DNA of 30,256 nt from assembly GCA_009785015.1 (NCBI GenBank), contig WQXD01000012.1, positions 1 to 30,256 of the forward strand. Direction: 5' to 3'. Both the position numbers and the translations under genes were made by a program. Numbering within the stretch: the stretch's first letter is position 1; every line of letters starts with the position of its first letter. Positions 23,874 to 30,256 of this stretch are shown piece after piece. The stretch comes from Oscillospiraceae bacterium. GTDB lineage: Bacteria > Bacillota_A > Clostridia > Oscillospirales > WRJC01. Below the pieces are notes generated by a model. That model had not been told where the DNA came from. It saw only the letters and a list, made by a program, of their open reading frames with translations, and did not search any database.

Positions 23874-26240
23874 TTATATGATCCGTATGTCCGAGAAGTT
23901 CACCGATGTGCTGTGCTTGACCCTCGCTTTTTCCTCTTTGAGCTTCGCGTCGTTGAATCTGTCGAGGGTGCCCAAGTATCCTGTGACGCGCCGTATCCTT
24001 GTAAATTCGCCCTTTCCGTCCTTTTCGCTCCTGCCGCATTTCGGGCACAGATCTCCGATTATTCCGGTATAGCCGCAGACCGGGTCGCGGTCGACGGGGT
24101 GGTTTATCGAGCCGTAGCCGATTCCGCATTCTTTCATGTGCCTGATTATCTCCTCGAATGCCTCCAAGTTTTCAGACGGGTCGCCGTCCATTTCTATATA
24201 TGTGATGTGGCCCGCGTTTGTCAGCGGGTGGTAGGGGGCTTCGAGCTCGATCTTTTTGTGCGCCGATATATCGTGATACACCGGTATATGGAAGGAATTT
24301 GTGTAAAAGGCCCTGTCGGTGACGTTTTTTATCTCCCCGAAAAGTTCCCTGTCCATCTTCACGAACCTGCCCGACAGCCCCTCGGCGGGCGTGGCGATAA
24401 GGGTGAAGTTGAGCCCGTGCTTTACGGTGGCTTCATCCGCCTTTTTTCGCATGAAGCCCACTATTTCAAGGCCCATGGCCTGCGCTTTTTCGCTCTCGCC
24501 GTGATGGGCGCCCAGAAGCGCCGTCAGGCATTCGGCGAGCCCGATGAACCCTATAGTCAGCGTCCCGTGTTTCAGCGGTTCCCCGATTTCGTCCTCCGGA
24601 TTCAGGTTGTCGGAACCGAGCCATATGCCCTGTCCCATCAGAAACGGAAAATTTTTGACCTTTTTTCCGCACTGTATTTTAAAACGGTGCAAGAGCTGCG
24701 CCGCGATTATCTCTATTTTTTCCTCCAGGTCCGCATAGAATTTTTCCGTGTCGCCCTTTGATTTGATCGCTATCCTGGGCAAATTGAGCGATGTAAAGGA
24801 GAGATTTCCCCTGCCGAAAGTGGTTTCCTTCGTGTCGTCGAAATAATTCGACATCACCCGCGTGCGGCACCCCATGTACGCCACTTCGGTTTCGGGGCAG
24901 CCTTCCCTGTAATATTTGAGGTTGAAGGGGGCGTCCATGAAGGAAAAGTTGGGATACAGCCGCTTCGCCGACACTTTTACCGCGAGCTTGAACAGGTCGT
25001 AGTTGGCATCTTCCCTGTTGTAATTTTTGCCTTCCTTTATCTTGAATATATGTATCGGGAATATGGGGGTTTCGCCGTTCCCCATTCCGGCCTGCAGGGC
25101 GAGCAGTATGTTCTTTATGACAAGCCGCCCCGCGGGGCTTGTGTCGAGGCCGTAGTTGATTGAGGAAAACGGAATCTGCGCGCCGGCCCGCGAGTGCATC
25201 GTGTTGAGGTTGTGGACGAGCGCCTCCATGGCCTGGAAAGTGGTTCTGTCGGTTTCCTTTACCGCGTATTTTTTCGCGGAAAGCTGCGCCTTTTGGATCA
25301 GGTCTCCCTCAAAATGCCGCGCCAGCTCTTCTTTTTCCATTTTTTCATAGTCGTTTTTGACCTCGAAAACGGGGACAAGGGCGTGTTTTTGTTTGACGTC
25401 CGCCAAAGTTTTGGTTACGATATCTTCTATTTTTTCCCCATTTACCGTATCTGAGCCTGATTCTATCTCAAAATATTTCACGAGATTTTCCTTATACAGT
25501 TTCCGATAGGTCTTCTCGACGCCCTTTGCCATGGCGTAGTCGAAGTTCGGTATGGACTGGCCCCCGTGCTGGTCGTTTTGGTTCGACTGTATGGCGATGC
25601 AGGCGAGCGCCGAATAGCTCGCAATTCCGGCGGGCTCCCTCAAAAACCCGTGGCCGGTGCAGAAACCGCCGGTGAAGAGCTTGTCTATGTCTATCTGGCA
25701 GCATGTGGTGGTGAGCGAATAGAATTCGAGGTCGTGAATGTGTATGTCGCCCTCGCGGTGGGCCTTGGAATGTTTGGAGTCGAGGATGAACATCTCGCAG
25801 AACTGCTTCGCGCCCTCGGAGCCGTATTTGAGCATGGCGCCCATGGCGGTGTCCCCGTCGATATTGGCGTTTTCCCTTTTCATGTCGTTGTCCTTGGCGG
25901 ACTTGAATGTTATGTCCTCGTATATCTTCATCAGGCGGGTGTTCATCTCCCTGATCCTGTTGCGCTCGGCCCGGTACAGTATATATTCCTTCGCCGTGCG
26001 GGCGTGGCCGGTTTGCATCAGCACCCTTTCCACCGTGTCCTGGATGTGTTCAACTGTAGGGAGCTTTTTTACCTTCTCGTATTCTTTCTCTATTTCCTCG
26101 GTTACTTTGTATGCCAAATTGAGCGCGTTGTCGTAATCGCTGCCCCCAATCGCCTTGGCGGCCTTGAATATCGCGCTGGCGATCTTTTCTATGTTGAACG
26201 GCACTTCCCGCCCGTCCCTTTTTGTTATTTTCGTAACCAT
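23874..26240 (-). CDS. nrdD: Anaerobic (class III) ribonucleoside-triphosphate reductase
   Basis: A 788-residue glycyl-radical enzyme reducing NTPs to dNTPs without oxygen. Residues about 1-95 form the allosteric ATP cone (KITKRDGREVPFNIEKI). The core includes CQIDIDKLFTGGFCTGHGF and a GLAECLTALLGAHHG loop. Near the C-terminus a metal-binding cluster, C722, C732 and C735 (DPVCGYTGIIGDLCPKCG), precedes RVTGYLG, whose G754 is the probable radical site. AAGGAG lies 9 bases before ATG 26240. A longer frame to 26366 begins in the promoter region and is rejected. Two NrdR boxes and a consensus promoter lie upstream. Confidence 0.96.
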   Translation of the reverse strand: MVTKITKRDGREVPFNIEKIASAIFKAAKAIGGSDYDNALNLAYKVTEEIEKEYEKVKKLPTVEHIQDTVERVLMQTGHARTAKEYILYRAERNRIREMNTRLMKIYEDITFKSAKDNDMKRENANIDGDTAMGAMLKYGSEGAKQFCEMFILDSKHSKAHREGDIHIHDLEFYSLTTTCCQIDIDKLFTGGFCTGHGFLREPAGIASYSALACIAIQSNQNDQHGGQSIPNFDYAMAKGVEKTYRKLYKENLVKYFEIESGSDTVNGEKIEDIVTKTLADVKQKHALVPVFEVKNDYEKMEKEELARHFEGDLIQKAQLSAKKYAVKETDRTTFQAMEALVHNLNTMHSRAGAQIPFSSINYGLDTSPAGRLVIKNILLALQAGMGNGETPIFPIHIFKIKEGKNYNREDANYDLFKLAVKVSAKRLYPNFSFMDAPFNLKYYREGCPETEVAYMGCRTRVMSNYFDDTKETTFGRGNLSFTSLNLPRIAIKSKGDTEKFYADLEEKIEIIAAQLLHRFKIQCGKKVKNFPFLMGQGIWLGSDNLNPEDEIGEPLKHGTLTIGFIGLAECLTALLGAHHGESEKAQAMGLEIVGFMRKKADEATVKHGLNFTLIATPAEGLSGRFVKMDRELFGEIKNVTDRAFYTNSFHIPVYHDISAHKKIELEAPYHPLTNAGHITYIEMDGDPSENLEAFEEIIRHMKECGIGYGSINHPVDRDPVCGYTGIIGDLCPKCGRSEKDGKGEFTRIRRVTGYLGTLDRFNDAKLKEEKARVKHSTSVNFSDIRII

Positions 26241-26266
26241 GTTTTTTAGCTCCTTTTTCGTTAGAA

Positions 26267-26282
26267 ATACTGTATATAGTAT
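26267..26282 (-). promoter_or_regulatory. NrdR box, proximal to nrdD
   Basis: ATACTGTATATAGTAT closely resembles the NrdR palindrome ACACWATATATWGTGT. Its first base is 32 bases from that of the second box, about three helical turns, which fits cooperative NrdR binding. It also overlaps a TATACT on the minus strand that may be an alternative -10 element. Confidence 0.8.
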
Positions 26283-26298
26283 ATCACAGTTGAATGTG

Positions 26299-26314
26299 AC
26301 ACAAGATATTGTGA
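26299..26314 (-). promoter_or_regulatory. NrdR box, distal to nrdD
   Basis: ACACAAGATATTGTGA matches the NrdR consensus at nearly all positions. It lies 16 bases from the proximal box. NrdR is an ATP/dATP-sensing repressor of ribonucleotide reductase genes. Confidence 0.85.
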
Positions 26315-26337
26315 CCAAACCATCTGCGCGCCTTATA

Positions 26338-26366
26338 ATTATAATACGGCGGATATAGTTTGTCAA
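26338..26366 (-). promoter_or_regulatory. Consensus sigma-A promoter of nrdD
   Basis: On the minus strand TTGACA (26361-26366), a 17-base spacer and TATAAT (26338-26343), a perfect consensus match. Both NrdR boxes lie downstream of the -10 box, between promoter and nrdD, so bound repressor would block the start or early elongation. Confidence 0.8.
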
Positions 26367-26525
26367 GGGCTAAAGTTACAAAAAAATAATATATTTTTTG
26401 GGCATTTTTCACAATTGTTTTTCTCTGAAACAGCTGTTTTACAGGGGAAACGGGGGCTTTGAGAATCAAGGCGGAGTAAAAAAAATACTGAAAAATTATA
26501 ATTGTTTACAATTTGGCGCGATTCG

Positions 26526-28157
26526 TCAAATCGTTTCCATATCCCGCCTGCGGTAAAACACGAACCCGGCCGCGCTCAGAATTGCGGCGGCGAGCGTGAG
26601 CGCCAAAAGCGGCCAGACGTCTATCCGGTCGCCGAGGATGACGTTTGGAATATGATGGAGCGGGGACAGGCAGAGCAGCCATTCGGGAAAACCCAAAACC
26701 TCGCCCAAAAACGAAGCGAAAAAGACAAATCCGAAATATCCCCATACCGCCCCGGCCGCTTTGGGGGCCAGCCCCACAAGCAGCGCCGCTATGCCGATCA
26801 TCATCCACAAAGCGGGCAGATATGACAAAAACGCCTTTTGCAGAGTTCCGAAAGCGAACGGGTTCGCCTCCCCCGCGATAGAAATTGCGGAACAGTAAAT
26901 GCCGGCCGCCGTGGCGAATTGAAGCAGCACGCTCGCCCCAAACGACAAAAGCGCGTATCCGCCCATGTATTCGCCCCGGGAGACCACTCCGGCGAGCACC
27001 TGTTCGGCGCGGCGGTCCTTTTCCTCGCTTCTCGGTTTTAAAGCGGCGATAAGCAGCGGCACAATGCAGAGCAGCGTCATCATCGAGGCCACAAACGACA
27101 GATAATACGTCTGTATGTTGTCCTTCGTGGCTTCCGCCGCCTCGGGGTCAAATCCGAGTATCTGCATATATTCCGGGCTGCCGCCGATAAATTCGTCGAT
27201 ATTCCCCACCATGGAGCCGTAGGACGCCCCCAGGGCGAACATCACGATCAGCCATATCACAAGCTGGCCGCGAAGCAGCCGGAAAGCGAGCCCGAACGAA
27301 TTGGACAGCACAAACGAAGCCCCCCTTTTCCCCGGCCGCGCGGGGATGAACCCCTGATCCAGATCGCGCGCCGAATTCAGCCTGTAGGCCGCAGCGGCAA
27401 TAAGGGCGGCCGCGCCCAGCAGTAAAAAAAAGGGCCACCACCGGTTTTCGATATACGCCTTCGCGCGCAGCGCGAGCCCGAGCGGACTCATGCATGACAC
27501 AATTTCAATCTGCTGCATATCCCCGACCGCGCGCATCATATAGAAAACGCCCAGAATCAGAAACGAATACCCCGAGGCGCCGCCCTTATTCGAAGACAGC
27601 TGGCAAAACAGCGCGGTGATCGCCGCAAACAAAATCCCGAAGGCGCAGTTCAGCGCGCCGTACAGCATCGATCCGGCAAAATCCATACTTTCCACGCCCG
27701 CCGCGGCGAGCCCGAATCCCATCAAAAGCCCGAGTATCAGATTTACGGCGACTGCGGTGATCATGGCCGCGTTCAGATTCGCCATACGGCCGACCGGCAG
27801 CGAGCGCACCACCTCGGCGCGCCCCTTTTCCTCGTCGGCGCGGGTATGGCGCCCCACCAGAAACACATTCATGACGCCGACGGCCATCAAAACCCACAAC
27901 AGCATCATGCCCGTGTACATCGCCCCCGAAGTATAATTGTCCGCGCCGTAGACGGGCCCCATCATCGAAACCATGACCGGGTTGTCCAGAACGGACACAA
28001 ACTGCTCCCGCGCTTCCGCGTCGAACATACCCGCCATACCGGGCGCGATCGCGACCGACATCAAAACTATCGCAACTATCCAGATACCCGATATAACACG
28101 CTCGCCCTTGAGCATGAAACGCACGAGTTTTCCCGTATTGTCGAAATTTCCGCGCAT
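26526..28157 (-). CDS. ABC-2 type exporter permease (12 membrane helices)
   Basis: 543 residues in two halves of about six hydrophobic helices each, consistent with a fused ABC-2 permease. Examples are WIVAIVLMSVAIAPGMAGM near the N-terminus and LLALTLAAAILSAAGFVFY at the end. A large loop containing VGRHTRADEEKGRAEVVRSL and a matching KPRSEEKDRRAEQVLAG in the second half are the E-E-K-x-R-A-E motifs typical of this exporter family (antibiotic or lipid efflux types). GGAGG lies 8 bases before ATG 28157. It begins 1 base after the ATPase stop, so the two are co-expressed. The substrate is unknown. Confidence 0.85.
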   Translation of the reverse strand: MRGNFDNTGKLVRFMLKGERVISGIWIVAIVLMSVAIAPGMAGMFDAEAREQFVSVLDNPVMVSMMGPVYGADNYTSGAMYTGMMLLWVLMAVGVMNVFLVGRHTRADEEKGRAEVVRSLPVGRMANLNAAMITAVAVNLILGLLMGFGLAAAGVESMDFAGSMLYGALNCAFGILFAAITALFCQLSSNKGGASGYSFLILGVFYMMRAVGDMQQIEIVSCMSPLGLALRAKAYIENRWWPFFLLLGAAALIAAAAYRLNSARDLDQGFIPARPGKRGASFVLSNSFGLAFRLLRGQLVIWLIVMFALGASYGSMVGNIDEFIGGSPEYMQILGFDPEAAEATKDNIQTYYLSFVASMMTLLCIVPLLIAALKPRSEEKDRRAEQVLAGVVSRGEYMGGYALLSFGASVLLQFATAAGIYCSAISIAGEANPFAFGTLQKAFLSYLPALWMMIGIAALLVGLAPKAAGAVWGYFGFVFFASFLGEVLGFPEWLLCLSPLHHIPNVILGDRIDVWPLLALTLAAAILSAAGFVFYRRRDMETI

Positions 28158-28158
28158 T

Positions 28159-29055
28159 TTATCCACCTCCGTTCGCGTTGTAATGGCGCATGAACAAATC
28201 TTCCAGGGTGGGCGGGGCGCTTTCGAGCTTTTTGAGGCCGCAGCCGGCGATATGCGACACAACTCCCCCGATTTCATCCGAATCGACCTGGAAGGTGATC
28301 CCGCCGGGATCTTCCGTTATGTTGTGAACCCCCCTCAAGGCGGCGAGATTTTCTATCGCTTTTTCGGTCTGGATCGTCATCGTGACCCGCGTGAGGTGGC
28401 GCATCTGGGCGAGTGTGCCCTTTTCGACAATGACGCCCTCGCGCACGATCGCGATCCTGTCGCACAGCTTTTCCACTTCGCTCATGATATGGCTGGATAA
28501 AAAAATACCTTTGCCGCTCTTTTTCAGTTCGAGCACGTACCCCTGAAACACCTGCTCCATCAGCGGGTCGAGCCCGCTGGTCGGCTCGTCGAGGATGTAC
28601 AGGTCGGCGTCCGAAGCGAACGCGGCGATCAGGGCCACTTTCTGTCTGTTGCCTTTTGAATATGTCCGGCACTTTTTGGACGGGTCGAGCTCGAAGTCCG
28701 ACAGCAGTTTTTCGCGCCGGGCCTTGTCGTGCCGGCCGCGAAGGCTCACAAACAAGTCGATCACCTCGCCGCCCGTCAGATTCGGCCAAAGGCTCACATC
28801 GCCGGGCACATAGGCTATCCTTTTGTGAATTGCCACCGCGTCCCTCCACGCATCCATGCCGAACACCTTCGCAGTTCCCCCCGAGGGGCGCAAAATTCCC
28901 AGCAGCACGCGGATGGTCGTGGTCTTCCCCGCGCCGTTAGGGCCGATATAACCGAATACCTCTCCCTCTTCGACTTCCAGGTCTATACCGTTAAGGGCGG
29001 TAAATCTGCCGAACCGCTTAGAAAGCCCCACGGTTTCCAAACTCAATTTTGCCAT
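28159..29055 (-). CDS. ABC exporter ATP-binding protein
   Basis: A 298-residue ATPase. Walker A GPNGAGKT (38-45), signature YSKGNRQKVAL (132-142; the canonical LSGGQ is SKGNR here), Walker B LYILDEPTSGLD (152-163) and the H-loop SSHIM near 187. The C-terminal 80 residues resemble the extra domain of drug and lipid exporters (MTIQTEKAIENLAALRGV). GAGGAGG lies 9 bases before ATG 29055. It pairs with the permease directly downstream. No TetR or two-component regulator is visible in the window. Confidence 0.94.
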   Translation of the reverse strand: MAKLSLETVGLSKRFGRFTALNGIDLEVEEGEVFGYIGPNGAGKTTTIRVLLGILRPSGGTAKVFGMDAWRDAVAIHKRIAYVPGDVSLWPNLTGGEVIDLFVSLRGRHDKARREKLLSDFELDPSKKCRTYSKGNRQKVALIAAFASDADLYILDEPTSGLDPLMEQVFQGYVLELKKSGKGIFLSSHIMSEVEKLCDRIAIVREGVIVEKGTLAQMRHLTRVTMTIQTEKAIENLAALRGVHNITEDPGGITFQVDSDEIGGVVSHIAGCGLKKLESAPPTLEDLFMRHYNANGGG

Positions 29056-29096
29056 TTGTCAATACCTCCTCAAATTTTTTTACATCAAAAATACCT

Positions 29097-30256
29097 TTAG
29101 GGCAGGGGGTGATAGAGCAGATATTCCACAATCCTGTTGTACGCGGATATCGTCAGGTGGCAGTAGGCGTCCGATGAAAACTCGTCGTACAGGTTGTTTT
29201 GGCTGTCCCTCACCGCCGCGCCGTAATCGATGAAGGGCACCCCGTTCTCCCTCGCGAACACCAAAAGCGCGTTGTTGGCCCTGGAGATCGCGTCGTTGTT
29301 GAGCCTTGTTTTCTGCGCCGCGTAGACAAGCGGCGTCACGGACATGATCACCACGGTCTTGCCGGGGCTCTTTTGTTTTATCCTGTCTATGAGCAGCGCG
29401 TAATTTTTGACGTAATCCTCAACTGACATCAGCCCCAAATCGTTGAGCCCGAGGCATATAAGAACATATTTTCCCCCTTTTGCCGCTATTATATCTTCGG
29501 GACGGGTCTGTTTGCCGCCCCAGAGCGGGTGGATGGAATTCGCCGATATATCCCTTAGAGCGTTGTTTACGCTGTAACTGCCCACCGCGACGACGTCCGC
29601 ATCCCTCAAAACGGCTTCGCCCCCGAATGTTATCTTGCCCCTGAACAGATCAAAACCCATAGTGACCGAATCCCCGAGAAAAATGAAGTTTTTGAAATAT
29701 CCGTAAGGCTCCGGGATTTCGCTGCTGAGCGGGGTGGCGCCGTACTGCGTTTCAAGGCTTCTGCCGTAGGGCGGCGGCTCTATTTTTCCACCGGGCGTAT
29801 CCACTGCCTGCTCGAACATGAGCCGCATAAAGTCCGCTTTCGGGGTTTCGGCATAAGCGTAATCGGGCGTGGGGGCGGCGGTGGTTTCGGGGGGAGGGGG
29901 CGAAAGGGTGGTCGGCGGCGGGTCGGTGGCCGGGGGAGCTGTGGCGAGCGGGGGGTCGGCGGCGGTAGCGGCGGGGGCGGCGGTTTCGCCGTGATAGTCG
30001 GCGGGATAGACATATGTGCCGTTCCCGGTCGGTTCGCCGCGGGCGAATTCGCCCGTGTACACGATTCCGTTCGCCCATGTATACGTCCCCTGGCCGGATC
30101 TTATACTGTCGACGAAATCGCCGATATACACGTCGCCGTTGTAATACACCTGCTTGTAGCGCCCGTTTAAAAGCTTCTTTGCCGAAGCCTCCGTTTGCCC
30201 GGCCGATGAAAGTGAAAGCTCGGCGGTTTTGGTTTCGCTTGTTTTGCTTGTTTCGC
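29097..30256 (-). CDS. MORN-repeat / SGNH-hydrolase protein, N-terminus beyond the window
   Basis: The frame is open to the right edge, so the first residues (probably a signal peptide or membrane anchor) are missing. Visible in order: a Ser/Thr/Lys/Glu-rich stretch, at least two MORN repeats (NGDVYIGDFVDSIRSGQGTY and NGIVYTGEFARGEPTGNGTY), a Pro/Thr/Ala-rich linker, then a GDSL/SGNH hydrolase domain. The domain has LGDSVTMG (block I nucleophile Ser), LICLGLNDLG (block III) and DAYCHLT (Asp and His, spaced one residue wider than usual). This suggests an extracellular esterase or deacetylase on cell wall or polysaccharide. A GTG at 30149 is not the real start. It precedes the ABC ATPase by 41 bases. 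Confidence 0.85.
   Translation of the reverse strand, partial: ETSKTSETKTAELSLSSAGQTEASAKKLLNGRYKQVYYNGDVYIGDFVDSIRSGQGTYTWANGIVYTGEFARGEPTGNGTYVYPADYHGETAAPAATAADPPLATAPPATDPPPTTLSPPPPETTAAPTPDYAYAETPKADFMRLMFEQAVDTPGGKIEPPPYGRSLETQYGATPLSSEIPEPYGYFKNFIFLGDSVTMGFDLFRGKITFGGEAVLRDADVVAVGSYSVNNALRDISANSIHPLWGGKQTRPEDIIAAKGGKYVLICLGLNDLGLMSVEDYVKNYALLIDRIKQKSPGKTVVIMSVTPLVYAAQKTRLNNDAISRANNALLVFARENGVPFIDYGAAVRDSQNNLYDEFSSDAYCHLTISAYNRIVEYLLYHPLP

Noticed and set aside
26428..26439. Perfect palindrome AAACAGCTGTTT between nrdD and the ABC permease
   Set aside because: Short palindromes arise by chance. It lies far from both starts and matches no operator I recognise.
26500..26513. AATTGTTTACAATT hairpin with a short T run, as a terminator for the ABC operon
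   Set aside because: The stem has only 6 pairs, almost all A-T, with a 2-base loop and 5 T's. It is too weak to call an intrinsic terminator.
1..30256. tRNA genes, rRNA genes, CRISPR arrays, insertion sequences or phage genes
   Set aside because: I looked for cloverleaf patterns, regular spaced repeats, transposase motifs and terminal inverted repeats and saw none that could be supported.

Overview
The window looks like a chromosomal stretch from an anaerobic, probably spore-forming, uncultured Clostridia-type Firmicute, perhaps from a gut or other anoxic habitat. This is inferred from the gene set: an rny-ymdB-spoVS cluster, a class III (oxygen-sensitive) ribonucleotide reductase with its activase, an IspH-ribosomal protein S1 fusion typical of Clostridia, G-rich Shine-Dalgarno sequences, and frequent GTG/TTG starts. 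No rRNA, tRNA, CRISPR array or insertion sequence was seen.

Layout. (1) Bases 1-9355, all minus strand: larE, a VOC/glyoxalase-fold protein, phoH, a TerB_N/TerB_C protein coupled to a BrxC/BrxD-like (DUF2791) P-loop ATPase, then rny, ymdB, spoVS, an ECF sigma factor and a zinc-finger anti-sigma factor cut by the left edge. (2) Bases 9476-22741, plus strand, starting from a strong promoter divergent from larE: a small Cys-rich protein, mscL, purN-purH-purD, an HI0933-type flavoprotein, cmk, plsC, a lipoprotein solute-binding protein, the ispH-rpsA fusion, a UroD-like protein and a Gfo/Idh/MocA oxidoreductase. (3) Bases 22731-26366, minus strand: nrdD, nrdG and an ECF-transporter S-like membrane protein behind a consensus promoter and two NrdR boxes. 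(4) Bases 26526-30256, minus strand: an ABC exporter (permease plus ATPase) and a MORN/SGNH-hydrolase protein cut by the right edge.

How the genes work together. rny and ymdB act in RNA turnover and signalling, and spoVS in development. The sigma/anti-sigma pair is probably a stress or envelope-sensing switch co-transcribed with them. purN, purH and purD cover three enzymes of de novo IMP synthesis. cmk, plsC and ispH-rpsA form a familiar clostridial growth operon (CMP phosphorylation, phospholipid, isoprenoid, translation), here interrupted by an unexpected solute-binding lipoprotein. nrdD and nrdG make deoxynucleotides anaerobically under probable NrdR control.

The least understood parts are the TerB-type protein/ATPase pair placed directly after phoH, the orphan solute-binding lipoprotein inside the cmk-rpsA operon, the ECF-type membrane protein coupled to nrdG, and the strong internal ribosome-binding site between the IspH and S1 halves of the fusion.
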